Positions 45,601 to 55,692 of a stretch of DNA of 64,000 nucleotides are shown here, one piece after another (positions within the stretch are counted from its first letter, which is position 1; the number at the start of each line of letters is the position of its first letter). Under the pieces are notes generated by a model that did no database searches, was not told the origin of the DNA, and worked only from the letters and a program-made list of their open reading frames with translations. The stretch lies in assembly GCA_014058105.1 (NCBI GenBank), contig JACGCM010001161.1:620001-684000 (forward strand), given 5' to 3'. Both the position numbers and the translations under genes were made by a program. The stretch is from Kingdonia uniflora (lineage: Eukaryota > Streptophyta > Magnoliopsida > Ranunculales > Circaeasteraceae).

Positions 45601-47707
45601 AGAGAGCATGTTTGTTCATTGATAGACTATTGCAAAGAGGAAAAAAAAACCTACTTGAGCCCCAATCACGGGAATAATGTGACAAAACAGATTTCCAGAA
45701 GAAATATAACAAATAAAGTTACGAAGAAATTTTTTGATAACTCGGAGATGATATTGTGCATGCTATATCGGTCTTTCTTTGCACCTTCGAAAATTTGAGT
45801 ATCCAAAAACAACAATAAAATCAGCTTATGAAGGCATGAAAGAACTTCAATATATGTAAAAGGGAATAAGCTTACCGAATTCACAGGCTGTAATGTCATT
45901 TGAGCATAGATCTCATCTGTATCCTTTTCAGCCTGAGAGAAGAAATAAATAATGTAGAAAGAGAGATATTCTCAAACGTAATACAAGACGACTCAAATAA
46001 AATTAAAACGTAAAGGACAAGGGAAACCATATTAAGGTAATACACGTACATGCAGTGTAACATTATGAACTTGGCACATCAACTGAGACGGAAGATTTGG
46101 GTAGTTCGGGATATGTGAGGCTGCCATACATTTAGTTGACATTGCAACCTGTTGAGACAAATGAAAATCGTCAAATGAGCATGTTGAAGCACCATGGATA
46201 AGCAAATAATATAACTCAAGCATACCTACTAGGTCAACACTTTATGATTGGCAAATAATTTACAAAGACACGTATGATTAGTATAATGTAAATAATTTAC
46301 GAAGGCACATACCATAATAGTATAATGCAAATAGTTTATGAAGGCATCTCCTGTTGCAGGTAAGAAAGGTGATACTGACGAGAATGGAACGCAAATAATA
46401 ACACCCAGCCGCATATAATAGTCCAGAAGTCAAATTGGCTAAAAATAGAAGTATATAGCTCAAATTTGAAGGTTATGTGGATTTTGATAGACAGGCCATA
46501 CGAAGGTTCACGATTTTCAAAGGACTTTCCACGTAAATCCTTGTGTTGTGCCTTGGGAATTAGGATTTGTCTTCCAGATCTCCGGTTTATTTAACAAAAT
46601 TTTAGTTAGTTTCTCTGTATGAGTCGATCATTTTTTGTGGGTTATTTCAGATAATGTTGTTGCTATTATGAGAATTTCAAAACTTTCCCTTTATTTTCCA
46701 CGTAAATCCTTCTGGTGTAAATTTGGATTATTCTTCGTGGTCTTCAGATCTTTTTATCAATATTTTGGTTTGTTTGATTCGATTAATCTTTCCAGGTTGG
46801 ATACTGTAGTTGTTCAAGTCTTCTTCTGAAATATTCTTTGAACCTTGATCCGTGGAGTATTCCTCCTTAACAGGAAGTTTCCACGTAAAAATCTATTATG
46901 CTTTTATTCTTTATGACTAGAAATTATTTACTTTCTGTACTTGATGAGTATCATTTTACTTGTAGGCTAGACGATAGTAATTCTAATTCCTGCTTCAGAG
47001 GACATATAACTCAGCAATAAGTTTTATTTACATTGAATTAAAAGATAATAATCTCAGCAATTTTCAACTTCACAAGTGAAAATCTTCTTGGCAAGTAAAA
47101 CACACCTGTTCACTATGTCCTTGAGGAAAGTAGTATACAAGGCTCCCAAATTGAGGCAACGTAATAAGTGGCCCGGCGCAGGCATGCCAAAGCTCAGAAT
47201 TTAAATTCTTCTTCACATCTGAAATCCATGATTTGCCAGCTTTAATGCCATAGAATTGGGAAAAGATAGAAAAAACCCCAACTTTAACATATTAAAGAAC
47301 ATCTATCACTAGAGATTTTGCATATAATTTGCAAAAGAGTGAGTATGGTTCTATGACTTAAACCATGGTTATGAACTCAATTCCTACTTACACATTACAT
47401 GGAATTCCTCTTTCTTCATATAATATTAAAATGACTGTATCTCCATTTTCAATAAAAACTGTGAAAATAGCATATATAGTACTTAAGCTCAACTAAGAGA
47501 TACAAAGTTACAAACTGCATATTTCTAAGTGCAAAGACTATAAGATAATGAAATACTAATTGAGCACAAAAATAAAATATATTGTGAAGGAAACTCACCA
47601 GACTGATCCTGGTGGAACTCTTTCAAAATCTTCATCTCCTCAAGTAGTGTAGGCCCCCTATTAACAACCCCAACAGCTGTTCTAACCTTCTCTTCAAAAG
47701 AGGCCAT
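33609..47707 (-). CDS. ARF5: Auxin response factor 5 (MONOPTEROS) orthologue, 14 exons, 897 aa
   Basis: Exons (minus): 47707-47599, 47218-47106, 46148-46050, 45932-45876, 45591-45442, 45250-45166, 45057-44967, 44001-43837, 43614-43492, 36934-36859, 36753-36618, 35667-34472, 34193-34003, 33711-33609. Every junction is GT-AG and the frame holds throughout. Residues about 135-240 form the B3 DNA-binding domain ([44 protein letters not shown]). The ARF ancillary region follows ([41 protein letters not shown]). About 400-800 is a Q/S/L-rich activation region, as in activator ARFs. 801-890 is the PB1 (III/IV) domain with [16 protein letters not shown] and the acidic [16 protein letters not shown]. 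It ends [14 protein letters not shown]. This nuclear factor binds TGTCTC/TGTCGG sites and drives embryo-axis and vascular patterning. Intron 9 is 6.6 kb because of a gypsy element. Confidence 0.95.
35950..36384. mobile_element. PIF/Harbinger-like MITE in ARF5 intron 11
   Basis: The ends are inverted: GAGCACCTCCAACAGAAGAG from 35950, and from 36384 on the other strand AAGCACCTCCAATAGAAGAG. The flanking trinucleotide TAA occurs at 35947-35949 and 36385-36387, as expected for PIF/Harbinger. Inside are a 22-base run of C (36043-36064) and a roughly 90-bp duplication around GCGCCCAACAA and CATCTCTCTCTCCCATCAC. Confidence 0.88.
36043..36064. repeat. Poly(C) run of 22 bases
   Basis: An uninterrupted homopolymer of C inside the MITE in ARF5 intron 11. 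The exact length is liable to sequencing or assembly error. On the transcribed strand of ARF5 it would be a G22 run. Confidence 0.9.
37125..37343 (+). repeat. 5' LTR of the gypsy element
   Basis: It pairs with 43006-43218. Shared blocks include TTTAGTTCTATAAAGAGAGG (with a TATA-like TATAAAG), CCCCAATTGAATGTAC and GATTATTAGGCTT. Scattered substitutions and small indels separate the two. Confidence 0.9.
38160..38351 (+). pseudogene. Gypsy aspartic protease fragment
   Basis: Contains [20 protein letters not shown] and the following PFDLTWL, the retroviral-type protease region of gypsy polyproteins (family form usually D-G/S-G). A stop follows at 38351. The gag upstream (37400-38150) is short and rearranged, with the 25-base block ACAACCTGAAAACCGAAGTC and its near copy repeated at 37842-37905. 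Confidence 0.75.
38770..40080 (+). pseudogene. Gypsy RT and RNase H, broken, with internal duplication
   Basis: RT blocks include [51 protein letters not shown] and the catalytic YFDD at 39221-39232. A 116-bp tandem duplication (starts 39379 and 39495, around GGTTGACGATAGCAAGGTTC) repeats the segment before RNase H. RNase H remnants include [20 protein letters not shown]. Many stops are present. Confidence 0.85.
40290..40757 (+). pseudogene. Gypsy integrase, first part
   Basis: The H2C2 zinc-binding region ([29 protein letters not shown]) is followed by the core start [20 protein letters not shown]. In a shifted frame the sequence continues to [12 protein letters not shown], after which the integrase is interrupted by the insertion at about 40757. 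Confidence 0.83.
41085..41091 (+). promoter_or_regulatory. TATA box upstream of the ORF at 41166
   Basis: A perfect TATAAAA lies 75 bp before the ATG, a normal plant core-promoter spacing allowing a leader of about 45 nt. Confidence 0.55.
41166..41483 (+). CDS. Uncharacterised 105-aa ORF inside the nested insertion
   Basis: I do not recognise this protein. It starts [20 protein letters not shown] and has a hydrophobic-basic helix-like stretch [20 protein letters not shown], a central [20 protein letters not shown], and a strongly acidic C-terminus ending EEEHPVDN. No signal peptide is seen. The frame is open further upstream (from 41028), but the preferred start is the methionine that follows the TATA box at a sensible distance. 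It may be a captured host gene fragment or a transposon accessory protein. It may also be a chance frame, but its composition and intact length argue against that. Confidence 0.45.
   Translation: MATNIPVQEDPAAVRIRRIQEVLLVLRRRFGLEVDIDAEMPNLYEVESGAPILDMPFAYWWGILQMMGPFPGHRLSLLEGFVEDVVDQEDADAAAVVEEEHPVDN
42190..42990 (+). pseudogene. Gypsy integrase C-terminal part and chromodomain-like tail
   Basis: Resumes with [40 protein letters not shown] and [13 protein letters not shown]. Later blocks include [18 protein letters not shown] and [17 protein letters not shown]. The tail [20 protein letters not shown] resembles a chromodomain of chromoviruses. Stops interrupt it repeatedly. Confidence 0.8.
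43006..43218 (+). repeat. 3' LTR of the gypsy element
   Basis: It follows the purine tract AGAGGGAGGG and pairs with 37125-37343. It ends TTTACA, followed by CTGCAATATACC. Confidence 0.9.
44083..44430 (+). repeat. Probable solo LTR in ARF5 intron 7
   Basis: A TGATAGGAATCG start is followed by a TATA-like TTCTATAAAGGGGAATC (44248-44264), a transcribed-looking leader with GAGAGAAAG repeats, and a poly(A)-signal-like AATAAAAGATTTTG (44352-44365), the general layout of an LTR. It has no similarity to the other LTRs in this window and no definite target duplication, so borders are approximate. Confidence 0.45.
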
Positions 47708-48868
47708 ATAATTTGTTGTGTGTACCAAACTAGTAAAGCACAAGAGACTAACCAATTTTCACCATAACTCAAATCCCCAAGTTCACAAACCACTCCATTT
47801 GAGCTCAAAACCAACAAAACTCTCCATTTTCACTTCTCTAAAAAAATCATATCTTTCTAAAAAAACACCCAAAATCTTCAAAATTTCCCGCAAACATTAG
47901 TACCCCACATCACAAAATCTAAAATTTCCACCAACCCACTTCTCAAAACCCCACATTTCCCTAAAAAATCAAGACCCCACCTCACAAAAACCTCATATTT
48001 CTTCAACAAAACGTTTAAAACAGAAAAACCCAGAAAAGAAAAAGTGTCTTAAACGCACGCCACCCAAAGCCTTTGATGAGTGTTATCCTTTTTAATTCTT
48101 GCCTGATGAACTAAAGCTAGAGTAGTATCTACCTCTATTATACGCACTTGTCTAATCCTACACACCCCCCTCTATTAGTACTACTACTGCTAGTCTCTGA
48201 ATCAACCTTTTCTCTGTTTGGGATAATTTCTTTGCAGCTTTCAACTGTAAACAAAAGAAGAAGTGTTAACAAAGCAACCTCCCAAACAGGGCCTTACAGA
48301 GTTTGAAATGTTTGGGGGGAAGAATTCATGAGTTTCTTTCCTTCTTTGTTTCTGGGTTTGGTTTGAAGCTCTGAAATCGACCGTTTGGTTTGACGGAAGT
48401 GTTGCTTCACGACGTAAGTTAACAGTTGTGTACACGTGTTGTAAGGAGAGGACAAGTGTATGTTTATAAGGTGCACACCAGGTTGATTTTTATTTTGTTA
48501 ACACGTGGCAGTAGTAGCCGTAGAAACAGTGAAAAAAAGTCCTCCTGAGTCGTGTATCTCGACGTGAGAGGAATAGATCTGACGGTGGAGAGTAGACGCA
48601 GGGATCGAGTTGCACGCTAAACAGTAGCACACTGATCTAAACACGTTGGAAATTAAAATCACCTAAAACTCTCCATCCACACTGCGAAAGTGCCAATTGA
48701 TGTGGCACACTGGAAAGTGCATATTAGAGATTACCTCCAGCAATTTGAGTTTCTGTATCAGCTCTAGTAGTTTCATTCTCAGAAATAGTAGTGGATATAT
48801 TACTTGGGCTGCTAATCTCATTGTAGTTCCAAATGTTTTCCAGCTGCAATGGATGAAACATTGGCATT
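47708..48868. promoter_or_regulatory. ARF5 upstream region with short uORFs and G-boxes
   Basis: Directly above the ARF5 start codon the minus strand carries four short upstream reading frames: 47850-47830 (6 codons), 47827-47783 (14), 47798-47769 (9) and 47765-47748 (5). If the leader covers them, they would limit translation, as uORFs do for known ARF mRNAs. CACGTG G-boxes occur at 48433-48438 and 48502-48507. The sequence between is C/A-rich. No TATA box was fixed, so the transcription start is unknown. Confidence 0.55.
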
Positions 48869-48876
48869 GCTGAGAC

Positions 48877-50039
48877 CAGGCCCGGCCTTGGGGATGTGCG
48901 ACGGTAGAGGCCCGAAAGGAACAGGGCCTAAAGGAAAAAAAAATTACCTGGAGCCCAAACAAAAAAATTACATTAAACCCAACCCAGTTCAAATTCGACT
49001 AAGAGTAGACAAAAGTCACAACCAAACCCAACTATCTAGAGAGACCCAAAAACCCAATTATCTATAGATGCATATTTTATATAAGCATTTACCATATGGT
49101 GCCTCAAGTGATATTTAAATTATAAATGATACCTGAACTTCAAAGAACTACCAAAAGACCCTAGAAGTTCCATTTCAATTTGTACCCTATATATTCAAAA
49201 TACCGACTTTACCCATGATTTCTAATTGCAAAATTGTGTTAATTACTTGGAACCGGGTAAAACAAGACAACTTTAAGATTCAACCATTATTTTTTCCATA
49301 TTTTCATCTCTTTCATTTTCCTTCGAGAGAGCATGGAAGCACTAACCCCACATCACATTCACCAATCAAAGGAATGAAACAGTTCAAGAAACCCTAAATT
49401 GCTTTATAGCAATTATGTTTAAAACATAACATACAACTATTAATCGTTTCAGATAAACACATTAGTTACTCATAAGTTTAAGTTTAGATTCAACCAAAAC
49501 CCTTGATTTAATTTAAAATCTTTAATAAATTTTGCTTTTATTCAAGAACTTCTGCCATTAATGGGGCATCATAACAAAAGATAAGAAATCTTTTCGAAGA
49601 TATTTGGGATTTCAACATTGTAGAAACAATTAGGATGAGTAAAAATGGTCCAAGCTATTTTGTTTGGAGAGAATATCATAGGCAAGGGAGATCATGATTC
49701 TCCTCGTTTGGGTTGAAACTAGAAAGATGAAAGAAATAATTTTCTTAAAGAAATCTACTTCAATACATGGGTCCATCTTTACTTGCTGTTAGGTGCACAA
49801 TTGGTATTTTAAAATGTGAAGGTACTAAATGTAAATTAAGTTTAAATATAGGGTTTCTAGGTAATTTTGTGAACTTGAGGGTATCAAATGTTATTTTGGG
49901 GTCACTTGAGGCCTTGCACGGTAATTGCTTTTATGTTATATGTTTAGTACGACAAAAAAAATCCCTAAAAAAAGAGAGAGTATAAAATGCCCATTTTTAT
50001 TCTTCGTAAAGGGCCTTATTAAAGCTAGGGCCGCCCCTG
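48877..50039. mobile_element. Non-autonomous hAT element upstream of ARF5
   Basis: It starts CAGGCCCGGCCTTGGGG, and read from the other end starts CAGGGGCGGCCCTAG. The flanks GCTGAGAC (48869-48876) and GTTAAGAC (50040-50047) form an 8-bp target duplication with two transitions. It is the same family as 5423-5704 (shared CAGGCCCGGCC start and TGTGCGAC stretch) but 1163 bp long. No transposase frame is seen. It begins 1.17 kb above the ARF5 start codon. Confidence 0.88.
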
Positions 50040-50165
50040 GTTAAGACCAAAACTCAAAGTACAATTCAATCTATCTAAATGCACATTTTTTTAGACTAAT
50101 TAAAAGTGTGTAGTTACCGTGGTTGTGTATTTACAAAGTTTGGTCTCCATGTCAGCTAACTTTAG

Positions 50166-53100
50166 GGGACGAATTCATGGACCCTAAAGAATGGGACACT
50201 ATAGGGACCCTAAAGGAGCACCACTCATCTCTGTTAGATGGGTGTTTAGCATAATTAAGGATTTTCTATATAGAAAATGAGGTAAATTAGGTGGCTTCCT
50301 CACACACACTCTCTTTATCTCTCATGATGTGTCACTCTCTGTTTTGAATTTGAAAAGGAAACACCATCTCACCGTACCTCTCTCTCTCTCTCTCTATCAC
50401 CTACTCACATCTGCCATTACTAACAAAAATCAAAACACAAAATCCTCACAAATCCATTCCTAAATAAAGCAATTGTAGTTTATGTTCTTTGGCCTGAGAG
50501 AGAACCTGTGACTGTCACAAAATCACTAGCAATCGATCGAAAGAGGACATTAGGGTTTGCGAAACCACTCAAAAAACACTAAGCTACGATTTCATTGGGT
50601 TTCGAGCTTGTTAATCATCTGAGAAACACTGAACTTAAAGATTTTGTTTGGTTAAGTTTCAGGTATCCCACCCATTAAACCCTAATTTCTTTTTAGGAAT
50701 TTTGTGTTCAGATTATAGTTTGATGTTGATTGATGTTAATCTATGTTGATTATAGATTGATGTTGAATGTAAAGTCCTTAATTTGGTGTGTGATTTGATT
50801 TTATCTCAAAACAAGTATGAATTCATAAGTTTCCTTGTTCCTAATCTGCAATGTAGTGTATCCCGAGAGCAGTTCCCCACTTGTCTGATCCCCCAGCAAA
50901 GTACAGAGATAAATGGGGTAGTGTTTTCATTATTGAACATTTAACCACAAATCCCATATGCAATTGTCGGGGTAGTCGACAATGTTGTAGATTGCTGTGA
51001 ATTAGTCATAATTCTTTGTTCTTTGTATGTTATTTCAATGTGCCCTCCCAGTATGTGAACCGATGTTGTTGTTTGTTGTAGTTCATAACCACTAGTTTCC
51101 CATATAAAATATCTACTTTTGTGGACTATATGCAACCTATATGCCATGTTTTATGTTCATAACTCATAGCTTCCAGTATACCACATCTAATTTTGTCGAC
51201 TACGTGTCATGATCGACAATATGGTTTTTTGTATATAGTGCTTATGATAATCCAGATTGTCGTGTAATGTATGAATCGACCATTATTATATATTAATTGC
51301 ATTGTTCACATAGTTCAATTGACATTTTTTTCTTACTTATACCATTTCCACAGTTAAGCAATGGAAGAGAAGTTACCTTAAACAGCCTCAATTAGAAAGA
51401 AGCGCGAGGCAGAATGACAAAATACTGAACACCCGGCCTAACTTCACACAAGCCACTATGAAAGCTAAAAAGATAAAGTTTGGTTGTGGGTACATGTAAT
51501 TTTTGGTTGTTCATTATTTTTGTGGATGTGGTTACATGTATTTTTTGAATGTTTAGTAATTTTTAGAGTGTGGGTACATGAATGTAAATACTATTTTTGT
51601 TATGGCTATGCCAGATTATCATTGTATATCTTGCATTTTTTGTTAATTTGTTTATGAAGAATGAACTTGAAGATAAAGTGCAAATTATAGCTCATAGGGT
51701 TATTAAATTGTCGATATAGGCATGTTATCGACAATAATTCGAAACCAAGAATTGTCGTCGACAATTTGATAGTGTATTTGATATAGTCAACAAGTACGAA
51801 CATTCAGTTATTGTCGTAATACGCATTAATCGACAACAAATTTGTCGATCTATAGTATAGTCGACAATTAGAGTTGCGCATCCACTAACATTGGAAAGCT
51901 CCCCAACAATAAATTTCATTTTCAGTGTTAGTGTATCTCTACCATAGTCTGTTACTCTAAATTAGTGTCTAGAAAATATGTTATTGCAAAACAACATGAT
52001 ATACAATTGTCAAATACAAAATTTGTGATTGGCCATAGAAGGAAGTTGTACACTGATTGGAATTTGATTAAGTGAAAAAACTACAATGATATTACAACCT
52101 TACGAGTGAAAACTCCAACCATCATCCTCAGCGTTGTCTTAGATTATCTTTTTCCTCAACATAAAGTTGATCTAATTGTCTTCATACTCAGCATGATCAC
52201 CTACACACGACGAATGTGATCAGAAATTGCAAAAAAATGAGGATGCGAAAGTTAGTTGTATAGTATTTATATGTATAAAAAAAAAATTACAGTAAAATGG
52301 AAATATGTCATAATTGTCGATGATCCAAGGATTCGACAATTTATTGTCGATCATCGCAGTTTCCAACAAAGCGTGTGTAGAAATTATGTTTGGTTAGTGT
52401 ATAGAAATTATCAAGTACCCATATCTTCGACAATCTATTATCGATCATCACAGTATCCGACAATTTATTGTCTGTTATTTTTTCAACACATAGATCTTTC
52501 GACAACGCTTTATGCCCACACCGTTAACAATGTGTATATTTCGTCAAAAACATAGATATTCATGTCTAGGGATGTTTTCGGATTGGATCGAATCGGAAAT
52601 GAGGCTCTTCGAAAAAATTTTGATTTTTTCGAATATCAATATTGCATTCCGATCCGATCCGAATTTTTTTTCTTCTTCCGGAAATCACAGAATAATCAGA
52701 ATTTTCGGATTAAAAATTCGAAAAAAATCAAAAATTTCATATAATATTTGTAAAAATAGTGAATATTTGTCATTTTTATATGTAAAATTAAACGTAATGT
52801 TCCCAAATTAAAATATTCAACCCTTACTCATGCAATGGTAACATTACCACATCTTCATCTAACAAAAAAATTATTAAACTGCAAAGAATACATTAAATAT
52901 TTAATAAAAATATTCTGAAAAATCGGATCGAAAAATCGGAATAGCAAAAGACTATCTGATTTTGATCCGATATTTTTCGGGAAAAATCGAAAAGTTGGAT
53001 TTTTGGAAATCAGAAACGTAAAATAGGATTCCAAAATAATAATAAAATGTATCGGATTTCAAAAAAAATCAGAAATTCAGACAAAAGTTGCAGCCCTATT

Positions 53101-53577
53101 TATGTCACTGGAATATCTTTAAACAGTGTGGAATTACTCACCAGTTATGTTACGTTGTTGTGGCTTCTTTGGGCCTTATGACTTCAAAATTGGTTAGAGT
53201 TGATGCTTCTTAATCGGTGCTCTTCAATGAGAGAGAACACTATATAGAGATCTGACTTAAAAATTCAACAAAAAACACACATGAGAACTACTAAAATCAA
53301 ATGTTTAAATTGTTTATTTCTTCTTACACATACTGTGATGGTGTGGGAGAGAGAGAGATATGTATGGATTCAAAATTTTGAAATCGGCATAGCTCTCCCT
53401 CTTTTTTTTTACCCTGTGGCAGAGGGAGAAAGAGTGAGAGAGGAGGAGAGAGAGAATAGAGAGGGCAACAATTATTTGAGAGGAGAGAGAGTGCATCATC
53501 ATGCGAGAGAGAGATGAGTGTTGCTCCTTTAGGGTCCCTTTAGTGTCACATTTCTTAGGGTCCATGAATCCATTCCC
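50166..53577. mobile_element. 3.4-kb element with ~67-bp inverted termini and TCGACAA array
   Basis: The left terminus (50166-50232) and right terminus (53510-53577, opposite strand) align over about 67 bases, sharing ATTCATGGACCCTAA, GGGACCCTAAAGGAGCA and ACTCATCTCT. Long inverted ends of this kind suggest a Mutator-like element, but no clean 9-bp target duplication was found and no transposase is recognisable. The left interior resembles an untranslated leader (50390-50700). Between 50970 and 52505 at least 14 exact copies of TCGACAA or its complement TTGTCGA occur. An Ac-type hAT MITE (52567-53098) is nested inside. Confidence 0.78.
52567..53098. mobile_element. Ac-type hAT MITE nested in the 50-53 kb element
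   Basis: It starts TAGGGATG, and from the other end starts TAGGGCTG, the Ac/Ds-type terminus. Flanks are TTCATGTC (52559-52566) and TTTATGTC (53099-53106), an 8-bp duplication with one mismatch. It is 532 bp and non-coding. It is rich in CGGAT/ATCCG and CGAAAA/TTTTCG subterminal repeats. Confidence 0.9.
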
Positions 53578-53583
53578 TTTTTC

Positions 53584-54297
53584 TTTTAGGTAATGTACTT
53601 CACACATTTAACTGATGAATTTGTCGTTGGTAGCTAATTTACTACAATCAAACTATATTGTTAGGACTAGAAAAATCTTATTAATACAAAGTGTGTAGTG
53701 AAATTATTAATCTGAATTGCCCTAATTACGGACAGACATTTTTTATGCGATTAGATAGATTGTGCATTTCTAGGGGGTGCAGTTAGATAGGTTTCGCTGT
53801 ACATGCTAAGAGAAAATATATATGTACTCTTCTACAGTATGTTACTTTTGGCTTTAGTAACAAATTTACGACACTCAGACAAAGCTCGTAACAGCTTACA
53901 ATTAGTAAATAACAATTTATTTTAATTCTGTCTCAGCTTCCTAGCTAACAAAGTGGACTAATTACTTTTGTTTTGTGTTCTAGATATGTAATGTAACCAA
54001 GCAAACCCTGACTCTTTTGTCCATTCTTTTGTCATGTTAAACTTTCATTACAATTTATAGAAGGACTTTAGCGTAGGGGGGAGATTTGTCCTTTCTCCAA
54101 AAACCATTGCTTAATGTTGTCCTCAAAATAAAGTTAAGGCTCTGCTTTAGCACTAGCTTAAGTACTTAATGGCAATCAGAGAGCATGTAAAGCCAATGTG
54201 CATGGTATGTGGTATATATATCATCAGGTCGGCGTTAAACCGATTTAATTACTCTACAAGTACAATTTATGAACAGAATAAGAGGGTACCTACCTGG
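53584..54297. other. Non-coding spacer
   Basis: AT-rich. No gene, inverted repeat or target duplication was recognised. Confidence 0.5.
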
Positions 54298-54300
54298 TTA

Positions 54301-54707
54301 TGAGCATCTCCTCCTAAAGTGCATCACTACCTCGAAATCCAAGGTGCCATATAGGATTTTCGACCTCCAATAGTGCCTCACTGACTTAGATTTCCAACTC
54401 AAAAAGTAAGGTTGAGTCTTGGAACTTTGCGATTGGGCGCCCAAGTGTTAGGCGTCTGTTTGTTTTCTAATCGGGCGCTTAAGTTTTGGGCGCCCAATTG
54501 TTTTTTTTTTTTTTTTTTTTAAATTCAAATCGAACGCCCAAGTCTTAGGCACCTGATGAAATTTTTTATTTTATTTTATTTTTTTCAAAAAAAATGAAGC
54601 AGACACCTGCTAAAAAAAGAGTCAAGTATTGTTGGAAATAGAGTCTCAGTGACTTGGATTTGGTTTTTTTTTTCAACCAAGTCAGTGAGGCACTTTAGGA
54701 AATGCAA
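54301..54707. mobile_element. MITE with TTA target duplication and GGGCGCCC stems
   Basis: Ends are inverted: GCATCTCCTAAAGTGCATCACT near 54304 and, from 54705 on the other strand, GCATTTCCTAAAGTGCCTCACT. TTA flanks it at 54298-54300 and 54708-54710. The interior repeats self-complementary TGGGCGCCCAA-like units and long A and T runs. The TTA duplication fits PIF/Harbinger or a related class. Confidence 0.78.
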
Positions 54708-54710
54708 TTA

Positions 54711-55590
54711 GCGTAGATGTTAAAGATATTTAACAATGTCTAATACTTGTCTTAGTATCATTAATTATATTTTTTATTCCGCTCCCTAATATTTTAGGGG
54801 GTTGTCCTAACATGTGATTTGGCCATAAGTAGTCCCTTAAAAATCTTTGAATTTGGGAGAAAATACGATTAATTTTTTAGGGTTAAGAATTGAAGGTTGG
54901 AATCAATCTAAAGAAATTTGGTGCACATGTTTAAACTGGCCTAAGACATTTTTTAGGTTGGCAAAATCCTGAGTTTTAGGTATGATGGATTTGATTTCTC
55001 TTGTGATATGATTAACAATTTCAAGATTTCATTCATAACTTATATACTACGAAAAATCATCAAATCGGGGTTGTTTCACCAACTTACACTTAAAACTTCA
55101 AAAAGTTTTCATTTGTATCCCTTTATCGGAATCTTTAAAAATTACGAATACACCGATTATATATCTTAGGGGTCATTTTATGTTTTTGTGTTTATATTTT
55201 TGGTGATTCTAAATACTTATTCTGAAGTCTTGAATAATAATTATAAGATTCAAGTTGCAAGGAGCATAAGATGTGGAAGGAAAGTTGGTACCTTAACAAT
55301 AAGGGAAAACACGGAGTGGAGTAAGACACAAGGCATCAAAAAGGGGTCAAGCAAAGGGCTTGTGTAGAAAACAAACCATTCTCATAACAGAAAAAATGTC
55401 CTGTGACTATGAAACGGTGGGGGACCTTCAATTTGTTCGAGGATGATATACTATCATATTCCCTCATGGCATATTAAATATGTCACAATTTTGATATAAT
55501 GAATGATATTAGTTGGTATACAAAATAGGTGAATAATAATATTGGTAAAATATGTCCAAATGAAAGGATATTTTAGTATGGCAATCTCTC
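54711..55590. other. Upstream region of the first SAUR gene
   Basis: Non-coding, AT-rich. I looked for TGTCTC or TGTCGG auxin elements on both strands and did not find a convincing one in the proximal 400 bp. Confidence 0.45.
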
Positions 55591-55597
55591 TATAAAA
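55591..55597 (+). promoter_or_regulatory. TATA box of the SAUR gene at 55693
   Basis: Perfect TATAAAA 102 bp before the start codon, which allows a leader of about 70 nt. Confidence 0.7.
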
Positions 55598-55692
55598 GTA
55601 GTCCTAATTCCTAAAGTCACATAATACTCCTTGCTATTGTTGCCTACAAAGTTTTTCTGAAAAATATTAGCTCTCTTTTTCTTTAAGGGATT

